DNA of 10,658 bases from an uncultured bacterium (GCA_905216045.1 CAJMSL010000059.1:1-10658); one strand, 5' to 3'; counted from the first letter of the stretch, positions 1-6,026 are shown. Numbers and translations are program-made. The notes: generated by a model not told the origin, from the letters alone.

Positions 1-1
1 A

Positions 2-217
2 CTATACTTCGAGCCGCTTACAGAAGAAGATGTTTACAACATTATCGAACTTGAAAAGCCTGACGGTGTTATTCTTCAAATCGGCGGTCAGACTGCTATC
101 AAACTTGCAAACTTTCTTGACAGTATGCAAGTTCCTGTACTTGGTACACAGCCTAAGTACATTGACGAGGCTGAAGACAGAGAAAAGTTTGACGAAATGC
201 TTGAAAAACTTGGCGTC
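2..217 (+). other. carB: Foreign-looking carB fragment (carbamoyl-phosphate synthase large subunit)
   Basis: Translation in frame from base 2 gives LYFEPLTEEDVYNIIELEKP, then a GGQTAIKLA block, VPVLGTQP and EAEDREKFDEMLEKLG. This is the conserved pre-ATP-grasp segment at the start of the second half of CarB, the subunit making carbamoyl phosphate for pyrimidine and arginine synthesis. The match stops at about LGV (codons 209-217), just where the ATP-grasp domain should begin, and GH1 sequence follows. The stretch is AT-richer than the rest, with codons such as ctt, aca, gaa and aaa typical of a low-GC Clostridia-like genome. The likely explanation is a misjoined contig or read; a real recombination is less likely. 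The exact joint lies somewhere in 209-235. Confidence 0.8.
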
Positions 218-820
218 TCGCTCTATCGATCCCCAAATGACGTAGAAGAATTCAGCGACGGTAAAGTCGATTTTATTGGACTCAACGTGTATTGCCGAGA
301 GTATGTAACCGACTGGCACGGTGGAGAGCTTGCCGTTTCGGCGAACAATAAGGGCGGTTCGAGCAAAAAGGTCGAAGGAAAATGCATTGCGCCCTTGTTT
401 GAAAGCGCCCGCGACAGCAATGTTCCCCGCAATAAATGGGGCCGCGAAATACTCCCAAGTTGCATGTATTCAACCATCATGGATGTCCACGAGCGCTATG
501 ACGCGCCCCGCATCTTTATTACGGAAAACGGACATGGCGCCTATGAGCAACCAGACGCAGACGGAATGATCCACGATGATGACCGCATCGAGCTTCTGGG
601 CCAGTTCATCGAGCACATGATGAGGGCTAAGCGCGACGGCGCGCGCGTTGAGGGCTACTACCTCTGGTCGACGATGGATCTGTATAGCTGGATCAACGGC
701 TACGAAAAACGATACGGACTTGTCCATATCGACTTCGAGAACAATCTGGAGCGCACCCCCAAAAAGAGCTGGTATTGGTACCGAGACCTTATCTCGAAGT
801 ATCAGGAGCAGGAAGGTTAG
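2..820 (+). CDS. GH1 6-phospho-beta-glycosidase, C-terminal part, in a chimeric reading frame (5' end outside window)
   Basis: One open frame runs from base 2 to TAG at 818-820, but only about codon 218 onward is glycoside hydrolase family 1; the first ~72 codons are CarB-like (separate entry). GH1 enzymes of this type hydrolyse phosphorylated beta-glycosides delivered by a PTS, in the cytoplasm. The visible GH1 signatures are VDFIGLN, the nucleophile motif ITENG (Glu codon 524-526), and the C-terminal block around WSTMDLYSWINGYEKRYG. In that block Ser (686-688), Lys (707-709) and Tyr (713-715) match the phosphate-binding Ser/Lys/Tyr triad of 6-phospho-glycosidases. A Trp follows the Ser, as in LacG-type 6-phospho-beta-galactosidases, so the glucoside/galactoside preference is open. 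The N-terminal half of the barrel, including the acid/base NEP motif, is missing. The frame ends 9 nt before the PTS gene, suggesting an operon. The family call is firm; the intact gene cannot be seen. Confidence 0.85.
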   Translation, partial: LYFEPLTEEDVYNIIELEKPDGVILQIGGQTAIKLANFLDSMQVPVLGTQPKYIDEAEDREKFDEMLEKLGVSLYRSPNDVEEFSDGKVDFIGLNVYCREYVTDWHGGELAVSANNKGGSSKKVEGKCIAPLFESARDSNVPRNKWGREILPSCMYSTIMDVHERYDAPRIFITENGHGAYEQPDADGMIHDDDRIELLGQFIEHMMRAKRDGARVEGYYLWSTMDLYSWINGYEKRYGLVHIDFENNLERTPKKSWYWYRDLISKYQEQEG

Positions 821-829
821 GAGAAAGAG

Positions 830-2230
830 ATGAAATATCAGGCAATGTCCGAAACAGTCCTAAAGGCTGTTGGCGGCAAAGAGAACATTACATCGGTAAC
901 TCATTGTGCGACGCGCCTTCGCATCGACGCACGAGACACCTCGATCATCGATCTCCAGCTCGCCAAATCGGCCGACCAGGCGCTCGGGGCAGTAGTCAGC
1001 GGTGGCCAGCTTCAGGGTTGCATCGGCCCCAACGTCACCGTGGCTTACAACGACTTCCTCGACTTCGCGGGAATCGATGTCGGCGGTGGCACGGTTGCCG
1101 ACGATGCCCAAACCGCCAAAGACCTTGCAGAAGGCATTAAAAGCGGTAACACCGCCATGGGCTTGATTGAGAAATTCGGGAACGTCTCTGCACAGGTATT
1201 CATGCCCATCGTCCCGGCGCTCATCGTTGGCGGACTCATTCTTTCGATCAAGAATCTCCTGGTCAATTATTGTGGATTGAGCACCGATAGCGGAACCGCC
1301 CAGGTTCTGCTGGCGATCTTCAGCGCCTCATTTAGCTTCCTGCCCGTTTACCTCGGCTATCAGCTCGCCGCCGTCATGAAGATGCAGCCTATCATGGGCG
1401 CACTGCTGGGCGCAATCATGATTAGCTCGTCTATTAGCGGTGCTGAGGGTCTCGACTTTCTTGGCATCCCCATCCCGACGAATGACTACTCGAGCGCGGT
1501 GGTGCCAATCGTACTGGGCGTTGTGTTCATGTACTTTGTTGATCGCGGTCTTCAGAAAATCATCCCCGACATTACCAAACTGTTCTTGAAGCCGCTGCTC
1601 ACCATGTTCATCGTCGTGCCTGTTGAGCTGATTATCCTCGGCCCCGCCGGCAGCATGATGGGCTACGCGCTGAGTGATGCCGCCACGTGGCTCATGGATA
1701 ACGTGGCATTTATCGCTACTCCAATCCTTGCAGCCCTTAACCCCTATTTTGTCATGCTCGGTCTTGATAAGGCCTACATCGCGATCGAAGTTACGAGCTT
1801 GGCGCAGCTCGGCTGGGCGCCCATCATCTTTGGCTTCATCTCAAACCTCTGCATTGGCGGCACGAGTCTCGCCTTGGCAACTGCAATGAAAGGCAACAAG
1901 GAGAAGAGAGGTATGGTCACCACGGTTGCCGTCACCGCACTCTGTGGCGTAACTGAGCCCGCATTTTACGGCTGCCTCATCGAGCGTCCCCGCCTGCTTG
2001 TCGGCACGGCAATCGGCGCCCTCTGCGCGGGACTCCCTGCAGGTATCTTCGTCCTGAAGGAGTATGTTGCGGGAGCATGCCCCGGTCTTCTTTCTGCGCT
2101 GATCTTTATCGCTCCCGATGGATCCATGGGCAACTTCGTACTGGCGTGCGTTATCGCCGTCATCGCCATCGTCGTCTCGTTCATCGCTGCACGCGTGATC
2201 ATCAAGAAGAATCCCAACTATATTGAGTAG
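830..2230 (+). CDS. PTS beta-glucoside-type transporter, EIIBC
   Basis: This is a 466-residue membrane permease of the phosphoenolpyruvate sugar phosphotransferase system, glucose/beta-glucoside superfamily, importing and phosphorylating a sugar. Residues 1-80 are the EIIB domain with the phosphocysteine C26 in THCATRLR. From about residue 105 comes the EIIC domain with some ten hydrophobic segments and the conserved GVTEP loop (373-377). No EIIA domain follows, so phosphate must come from an EIIA encoded elsewhere. The start at 830 has a good GGAG Shine-Dalgarno at 820-824 and fits the usual MKY N-terminus of the family. It lies 9 nt after the GH1 stop, so the pair is probably one transport and hydrolysis operon. 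The region aligned with the common GLHW-like EIIC motif reads GLDKAYIAIE instead, hinting at a substrate other than the classical aryl-beta-glucosides. The exact sugar is not predictable. Confidence 0.93.
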   Translation: MKYQAMSETVLKAVGGKENITSVTHCATRLRIDARDTSIIDLQLAKSADQALGAVVSGGQLQGCIGPNVTVAYNDFLDFAGIDVGGGTVADDAQTAKDLAEGIKSGNTAMGLIEKFGNVSAQVFMPIVPALIVGGLILSIKNLLVNYCGLSTDSGTAQVLLAIFSASFSFLPVYLGYQLAAVMKMQPIMGALLGAIMISSSISGAEGLDFLGIPIPTNDYSSAVVPIVLGVVFMYFVDRGLQKIIPDITKLFLKPLLTMFIVVPVELIILGPAGSMMGYALSDAATWLMDNVAFIATPILAALNPYFVMLGLDKAYIAIEVTSLAQLGWAPIIFGFISNLCIGGTSLALATAMKGNKEKRGMVTTVAVTALCGVTEPAFYGCLIERPRLLVGTAIGALCAGLPAGIFVLKEYVAGACPGLLSALIFIAPDGSMGNFVLACVIAVIAIVVSFIAARVIIKKNPNYIE

Positions 2231-2332
2231 ATGCCCGCTGCTTGCATTGGGGACATCCTCGGCAGACCATTAGCAAGAACCCAAGAAGTCCCTTAGGAGC
2301 TCGATTAATCCATTCGGATTCCTCAGGCACAA

Positions 2333-2370
2333 ACGACCCCGATTCCACAATGAAATCGGGGTCGTCGTTT
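2333..2370 (+). terminator. Intrinsic terminator after the GH1-PTS genes
   Basis: A 12-bp perfect stem (2333-2344 with 2354-2365, core CGACCCCGATT) closes a 9-nt loop and is followed by a short, weak T run (CGTTTCT). It lies 102 nt downstream of the EIIBC stop. The stem is symmetric, so it could also act on transcripts from the other strand. Confidence 0.7.
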
Positions 2371-2423
2371 CTAAAGCCTTCGATAGACAATCGGTGTTTA
2401 CCTTAGCTCCCTATCCAAGTTAA

Positions 2424-2567
2424 TTATCCACGCTCGTTCTCCGGTCGGAAGATTTTCTTCGCTCGCGTGTCCAGAAATCCACGCTCGAGCAGAACATCCA
2501 GGTCCGCACCCGCCCTTGTCTCGATCTGTAACAGCAAGAGGCCTATTCCGCTTCTACATGTTACAGA
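2424..2567 (-). pseudogene. Possible coding remnant or tiny ORF
   Basis: The minus strand is open for 47 codons before TAA at 2424-2426, after an in-frame TGA at 2568-2570. The C-terminal part reads ETRAGADLDVLLERGFLDTR followed by AKKIFRPENERG. It is charged and amphipathic and uses codons like those of the real genes nearby. There is no ATG; a TTG inside the first palindrome is the only plausible start and has a poor ribosome-binding site. The upstream half overlaps the 2519-2573 repeat element. It may be the tail of a decayed gene, or chance. No family is recognised. Confidence 0.25.
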
Positions 2568-2573
2568 TCAAGA
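2519..2573. repeat. Inverted-pair element, copy 1
   Basis: Two oppositely oriented copies of TCT-N2-ATCTGTAACA-N3-AGA face each other. The perfect 11-bp arms are at 2523-2533 and 2559-2569, separated by 25 nt. Inside, AGAGGC (2537-2542) can pair with GCTTCT (2550-2555) with one G-U wobble, so the whole unit can fold into a nested hairpin with a 7-nt apical loop. It is homologous to the element 80 bp downstream. Confidence 0.8.
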
Positions 2574-2598
2574 TATTCCTAAAACACCCTAAGTTTCA

Positions 2599-2653
2599 TC
2601 TCAATCTGTAACAGTTAGATGCCAAATATCGGTCTTGGTGTTACAGATTTAGA
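2599..2653. repeat. Inverted-pair element, copy 2
   Basis: Same architecture as copy 1: perfect 11-bp arms at 2603-2613 and 2639-2649, again exactly 25 nt apart, each extended by TCT/AGA trinucleotides on both sides. Outside the invariant positions the sequence differs from copy 1, so the motif and spacing look constrained rather than freshly duplicated. The inner spacer has only a weaker second stem (AGA with TCT and CC with GG). Confidence 0.8.
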
Positions 2654-2723
2654 CAAACTGGAGGACGAGACAAACCAAAAACGGGATGGGCGCTAACCTG
2701 ATGGCGCGCCACCTAAATAGAAA

Positions 2724-2754
2724 CGGGCTCTGTCCCATATAGAGACAGAGCCCG
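2724..2754 (-). terminator. Intrinsic terminator of tRNA-Thr
   Basis: An 11-bp perfect stem (2724-2734 with 2744-2754, core GGGCTCTGTC) closes a 9-nt loop. Read on the minus strand it is followed by TTTCTATTT. It begins 10 nt beyond the encoded CCA end of the tRNA. Confidence 0.85.
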
Positions 2755-2763
2755 AAACTCTCA

Positions 2764-2838
2764 TGGAGCCAGTGACAGGAATCGAACCTGCAACCCACTG
2801 ATTACAAATCAGTTGCGCTACCGTTGCGCCACACTGGC
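2764..2838 (-). tRNA. tRNA-Thr (anticodon UGU)
   Basis: The minus strand folds as a 75-nt tRNA with encoded CCA. The acceptor stem is GCCAGTG/CACTGGC and the D stem GCGC/GCGC. The anticodon arm is ACTGA-TTTGTAA-TCAGT with anticodon TGT reading ACA. The T arm is GCAGG-TTCGAAT-CCTGT with one G-U pair, followed by discriminator T and then CCA. All canonical elements are intact. It is monocistronic, with its own terminator just downstream and a candidate promoter about 75 bp upstream. Confidence 0.97.
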
Positions 2839-2910
2839 ACACTTGGCGCTTTCACGCGAAGCCAGTTAAGAATAAAGGAATTGCGGACGGGGCGCAACAG
2901 GCCGCACGGC

Positions 2911-2940
2911 GTTATACAAATATGCAAAATCCAGCAACAA
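2911..2940 (-). promoter_or_regulatory. Candidate promoter for tRNA-Thr
   Basis: On the minus strand TTGTTG (2935-2940) and TATAAC (2911-2916) are separated by 18 nt, an acceptable sigma-70 -35/-10 pair. Transcription would begin near 2904, leaving a leader of about 65 nt before the mature tRNA. The surrounding sequence is AT-richer than the genes. Based on consensus match alone. Confidence 0.4.
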
Positions 2941-2985
2941 CGCGTACCAGGCCCGTTCATTTCTGTCAGTGCGCCCTCAATCTTA

Positions 2986-3058
2986 AAACCATTCGCCAGA
3001 ACGAATAGTTTTAATTACAATTGCTATATATAAAACTATTCGTTCTGGCGAAGGGTTT
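2986..3058. promoter_or_regulatory. Large inverted repeat over the promoter and RBS of the HTH-HipA-like gene
   Basis: The arms 2992-3013 and 3031-3052 are perfect 22-bp inverted copies (core CGCCAGAACGAATAGTTTT). After one mismatch they extend another 5 bp, to 2986 and 3058. The 17-bp AT-rich centre contains TATATA (3025-3030), a plausible -10. The right arm contains AAGGG (3051-3055), the likely Shine-Dalgarno for ATG 3063. The repeat therefore covers both transcription and translation starts. The most likely role is an operator bound by the encoded HTH protein (autoregulation). In a transcript starting further upstream it would form a hairpin hiding the RBS. The arms also contain a minor TTCG-N6-CGAA palindrome. 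Confidence 0.75.
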
Positions 3059-3062
3059 CGCG

Positions 3063-4403
3063 ATGCTTACTACCAAAGAAGCCGCCGAGCTGCTCGGCAT
3101 CACTCCGCGCAGGGTGCAGGAGCTCATAAAAAACGGAGCACTTGAGGCCCGCAAGGCTTCTGGTGTATGGCTCATCGACAAAGACAGCGTCGACACGCGG
3201 CTCCGCTCCGTGACCAAAACGGGGGGACGTCCCCGCCGCGGCCACGGTAAGAGCGAGATCGCGTTCACCCTCATGAACCGCACGCACGAAGTCGCTCAGC
3301 TGGTCTACAGCACATCACGAAAAGACTTTACCCACATCGGCGCCGACATCGATTACGCCCACGCCCCTATTGGAGTATTTGGCCCTAATAGCCCCATATC
3401 GCTCGACTCCTTCCGCATCTGGTGGCGCGGCCGCGGTATCCCGCTCGCACGCATTGGGCTAGCCTCCCTGCTTGCAGAAGCCGCAGTCGATGTTCCTGAT
3501 GAACTCGTACAGCGAAATCTCGGCCTCTCCTTATCCGACCAGTATTGGATTAGGCCCCAAGACTCCGGCCTCGCGTGGGAAGATATCAATTTCTTCAATA
3601 ATGCCTTTGATGACGTCTCGCTAACCATTGCACCCTTCGCCCCAGAGGGAAAAGCGGCTGCCGCAAAGCCCGACAACACCTCGGACGGCAATCTTCAAAA
3701 GTACTGGACATGCGAGGGCGGGCGTCGAATTCTGCATAAGGCAGGAGCGCACCTGAACCAGGAACCTTATAACGAGCTGGTGGCGACCACGCTCCACCGT
3801 CGCATCCTAAACACCTGCGATTATGTGCCTTACTCGCTCGAGGGCACGGGCACTTCCGCCCTGAGCATATGCGATGTCTTCTTAACTGATGAAGAAGAGT
3901 ACGTCCCTGCGTTCTATGTAAACCAGCACGCAAACGCAGATGAACGACTAACCGACTACGAGCGATACGTAGCAAACTGCGAGGAGCTCGGGGTAACAGG
4001 CGTCAAGGATGCCCTTGACCGCATGATCGTGTGCGACGACATCATCGCCAACTACGATCGTCATTGGCGTAACTTTGGCCTTGTGCGAAACGTAAACACG
4101 CTAGCCTGCAGACCTGCCCCTATCTTCGATTCGGGCTCATCACTCTGGTGCAACATATCACTAGAGGAGCTTAGGGCGGGAGAGCACAGTTTTACCAGCG
4201 CACAATTTCATTCAAGCCCCGCCAAACAAATGTTGCTCGTCGAGGACATGGGCTGGTTTGACGGCGACAAACTCGAGGGTTTCGTTGACGAGGCAATCGA
4301 AATCCTATCCAAAAACGACGCTCTTACAGCGAGACTGCCTTATCTAAAAGAGGCGCTAACATGGCGCCTCGAAAGAATGATCGACATCGCTGAATGGAGT
4401 TAG
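3063..4403 (+). CDS. HipA-like Ser/Thr kinase fused to an N-terminal excisionase/MerR-type HTH
   Basis: The protein is 446 residues. Residues 1-50 (LTTKEAAELLGITPRRVQEL, then VWLIDKDSVD) are a typical excisionase-family winged HTH. Residues 64-195 form an uncharacterised middle with GLSLSDQYWI (153-163). Residues 208-440 resemble the HipA-like kinase fold: a DGNLQKYW start, ILHKAG with a candidate ATP lysine K226, NQEPYNELVA, the catalytic loop NYDRHWRNFG (D332, N337), and the metal-binding IFDSG (D356). This suggests protein phosphorylation coupled to DNA binding in one chain, whereas classical HipBA encodes the HTH and kinase separately. ATG 3063 is chosen because the HTH begins there and AAGGG lies 7 nt upstream; an in-frame TTG at 3021 would sit inside the palindrome. 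There is no separate antitoxin gene beside it. Toxin activity is inference; a sensor or regulator kinase is possible. Confidence 0.85.
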   Translation: MLTTKEAAELLGITPRRVQELIKNGALEARKASGVWLIDKDSVDTRLRSVTKTGGRPRRGHGKSEIAFTLMNRTHEVAQLVYSTSRKDFTHIGADIDYAHAPIGVFGPNSPISLDSFRIWWRGRGIPLARIGLASLLAEAAVDVPDELVQRNLGLSLSDQYWIRPQDSGLAWEDINFFNNAFDDVSLTIAPFAPEGKAAAAKPDNTSDGNLQKYWTCEGGRRILHKAGAHLNQEPYNELVATTLHRRILNTCDYVPYSLEGTGTSALSICDVFLTDEEEYVPAFYVNQHANADERLTDYERYVANCEELGVTGVKDALDRMIVCDDIIANYDRHWRNFGLVRNVNTLACRPAPIFDSGSSLWCNISLEELRAGEHSFTSAQFHSSPAKQMLLVEDMGWFDGDKLEGFVDEAIEILSKNDALTARLPYLKEALTWRLERMIDIAEWS

Positions 4404-4429
4404 CGAGACAGCATCGCCCCGCCAACTCC
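4396..4429 (-). terminator. Possible shared hairpin at the convergent gene ends
   Basis: GGAGTTAGCG (4396-4405) and CGCCAACTCC (4420-4429) form a 10-bp stem around a 14-nt loop. On the minus strand all ten positions pair, with one G-U; on the plus strand one position is an A-C mismatch. It lies between the converging ends of the HipA-like gene (whose stop codon it includes) and the rae1-like gene. Neither side has a real T tract, so termination is uncertain. Confidence 0.35.
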
Positions 4430-4430
4430 C

Positions 4431-5108
4431 CTACCTCCCGCGCAGAGCTTTGAGCTTGGCCAGGGCCTCGGGGCTTAGACGGCTGCCCAGGGTCATCTTG
4501 ATCTGCGGGGCCTCCTCGGCCTCGTGCACGTCGTTGTCGATCTGTTTGATCTCGTCCACCAGCATACGGCTCGAGATGCGCGTAACGCCCTTGCCCATGA
4601 CGACGGCCTGGATCGTGCCGTCGCTCGACACCACAGAGCACGCACGGCCTTCCTCGCGTGCCTCGATGCAGAGCTTCTGTACCACGGTATCGGCAGAGAC
4701 GCCCGTCGGCGAAAACTCGATGCGCACGCCGCGGGCCGGCAGGTTGGGGCGCTCGCTGGAGATGTTGCCCGCGCCGTCAAACACGATCACGGCCTCGTAG
4801 CGGCCCTGGGCAAACGCGGCGACGTCGTTGATGAGGGCGGTGCGTGCCATATCGTGAACGTCGCTGGAATACGGATCGTCTGAATGGTCGTACACGAGCT
4901 TTTCGTAGCGCGGCGTGCAGTGGATCACGTTGTAGCCGTCGACCACCAGCAGCTCGGGCTTATTGGAGTGCACCGTCGAGACCGGGTCGGCGATGGCCTG
5001 CGCAAACGCATTGCCGCCCACGCCGTAGGTCGCGGCCGAAACAATCGGCTTGGCCGAGCCCTCGCCAAAGCGCTTGGCCTTGGACTTGGCACGGTTCTTT
5101 TTGGACAT
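4431..5108 (-). CDS. rae1: YacP/Rae1-like NYN-domain ribonuclease
   Basis: This 225-residue protein belongs to the YacP (NYN/PIN-like) family. The B. subtilis member, Rae1, cleaves mRNA in the ribosomal A site. The NYN core starts at residue 53 with LLVVDGYNVIH (D57, N60). It continues with IVFDGAG (D111), SADTVVQKL (D140) and VVSSDGTIQ (D163), the expected acidic metal-binding residues. Unlike compact YacP proteins, which begin almost directly at the DGYN strand, this one carries about 50 extra N-terminal residues, the first 13 strongly basic (MSKKNRAKSKAKR). A basic C-terminal tail also follows (LSPEALAKLKALRGR). The start is 3 nt after the rlmB stop, and its GGAGGAG lies inside the rlmB end, so it is translationally linked. 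The rlmB-rae1 order matches Bacillus, supporting orthology. Confidence 0.85.
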   Translation of the reverse strand: MSKKNRAKSKAKRFGEGSAKPIVSAATYGVGGNAFAQAIADPVSTVHSNKPELLVVDGYNVIHCTPRYEKLVYDHSDDPYSSDVHDMARTALINDVAAFAQGRYEAVIVFDGAGNISSERPNLPARGVRIEFSPTGVSADTVVQKLCIEAREEGRACSVVSSDGTIQAVVMGKGVTRISSRMLVDEIKQIDNDVHEAEEAPQIKMTLGSRLSPEALAKLKALRGR

Positions 5109-5111
5109 GCG

Positions 5112-6026
5112 CTACTCCTCCCCCATGAGCTCGCCGACGTTGCGGCGCAGCCACTCAAAGCACAGCGCCGTGGTCGCCTGGGCAACATTGAGGCTCTCGG
5201 TCATGCCGCGCTGGGGAAGCTTGGTCAAAAAGTCGCATTTCTCGAGCACCAGGCGCGAGATGCCGTCGCCCTCGGAGCCCATGACGAGCGCCACGCGGCC
5301 CTCGAAGGGAGCATCCCAGCAGCTGCCCTCGGCGTGCTCGGAGGCGCCGCCCACCCAAAAACCAGCGGCCTTGAGGTCATCGAGTGCACGGGCAATATTG
5401 GGAACCTGCGCGATAGGCAGATGCATGACAGCACCGGCCGAGGTCTTGTAGCTGCCCACGGTCACGCCGGCGGCACGCTTGTTGGCGATGACGACGCCGG
5501 CCGCGCCCACGACCTCGGCGGAGCGCACAATGGCGCCAAAGTTGCCGTCGTCGGTCACATGGTCGAGCACGACGACAAGCGCCGGACCGTCGCCTGCGCG
5601 GTCGAGAATATCGGCGACATCAGCATAGGGGAAGTTGCCAACCTCGAGTGCGATGCCCTGATGAGCGCCATGGCTCGACAGTGCGTCGAGCTGCGCACGC
5701 GGCACATACTTAATGCGGACGCCCGCGGCGTTGAGGTCGTCGACCAGGCGCGACAAGGCGGCATCGCGCTCTCCACCCTCGACAATGAGCGCGCACTTGA
5801 TGGGAAAACCAGTGCGTAGCGCCTCGGCGGCAGCACGACGACCTTCGATAAACTCGCCCTTGGGAGCCTGGACAGCGTCGCGGTTGCGATCGCGCTGCGG
5901 ACGTGCGGCCTGGGCGCGATCGCGCTGGCCCTTGGGAGCGGCAGCGCGGTCATTGCGGCGAATCGGACGCGAGCCAGAAGCAGCCTGCTTGCCGCCACGA
6001 GGCGCACGCTTGCGATTGTCGGCCAT
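5112..6026 (-). CDS. rlmB: 23S rRNA (guanosine-2'-O-)-methyltransferase, TrmH/RlmB family
   Basis: This is a SPOUT-fold methyltransferase using SAM for 2'-O-methylation of rRNA (G2251 in E. coli RlmB). From ATG 6026 it has 304 residues: a 56-residue basic, Arg/Ala/Gln-rich tail, a substrate-binding domain starting at FIEGRRAAAEAL (59-70), and then the catalytic knot. The SPOUT motifs are DHVTDDGNFGAIVRSAE (155-171, N162 and R168), ALVMGSEGDGISRLV (246-260) and ESLNVAQATTALCFEW (277-292). ATG 6026 is preferred over an in-frame TTG at 6047 because AGGAGG sits 7 nt upstream of it. The tail is longer than in typical RlmB and probably disordered and RNA-binding. The gene lies downstream of a terminator and palindromic element following cysS, so it may have its own promoter. 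The specific target nucleotide is inferred from family and synteny. Confidence 0.92.
   Translation of the reverse strand: MADNRKRAPRGGKQAASGSRPIRRNDRAAAPKGQRDRAQAARPQRDRNRDAVQAPKGEFIEGRRAAAEALRTGFPIKCALIVEGGERDAALSRLVDDLNAAGVRIKYVPRAQLDALSSHGAHQGIALEVGNFPYADVADILDRAGDGPALVVVLDHVTDDGNFGAIVRSAEVVGAAGVVIANKRAAGVTVGSYKTSAGAVMHLPIAQVPNIARALDDLKAAGFWVGGASEHAEGSCWDAPFEGRVALVMGSEGDGISRLVLEKCDFLTKLPQRGMTESLNVAQATTALCFEWLRRNVGELMGEE

Larger units (their letters stand above)
2231..2763. other. Intergenic stretch without an intact gene
   Basis: About 530 bp lie between the EIIBC stop and the tRNA-Thr 3' end. The stretch holds a terminator on the EIIBC side (2333-2370), a possible short coding remnant (2424-2567, minus), two 55-nt inverted-pair elements (2519-2573 and 2599-2653), and the tRNA terminator (2724-2754). 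An 11-nt direct repeat, ATCCACGCTCG, occurs at 2426-2436 and 2477-2487. Because the flanking transcription units converge here, a promoter for either neighbour is not expected. No transposase or integrase is visible. Confidence 0.7.

Noticed and set aside
2519..2653. CRISPR array
   Set aside because: The repeats alternate in orientation with 25- and 33-nt gaps between the 11-bp arms, unlike direct CRISPR repeats, and no cas genes are present.
2764..2838. tRNA-Thr as an integration site for an island carrying the HipA-like gene
   Set aside because: No duplicate of the tRNA 3' end and no integrase are visible, and the kinase lies on the 5' side of the tRNA.
2824..3033. 69-codon plus-strand ORF upstream of the kinase gene
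   Set aside because: Starts inside the antisense of the tRNA, runs through the palindrome, has no RBS and no protein-like features.
3021..3062. TTG 3021 as the start of the HipA-like protein
   Set aside because: The extra 14 residues would come from the palindrome; the HTH consensus begins at ATG 3063, which has its own RBS.
4884..5819. Plus-strand open frame of 311 codons opposite rlmB and rae1
   Set aside because: Antisense to two well-supported genes with conserved motifs; the translation is Ala/Gly/Arg/His-rich and unlike any protein.
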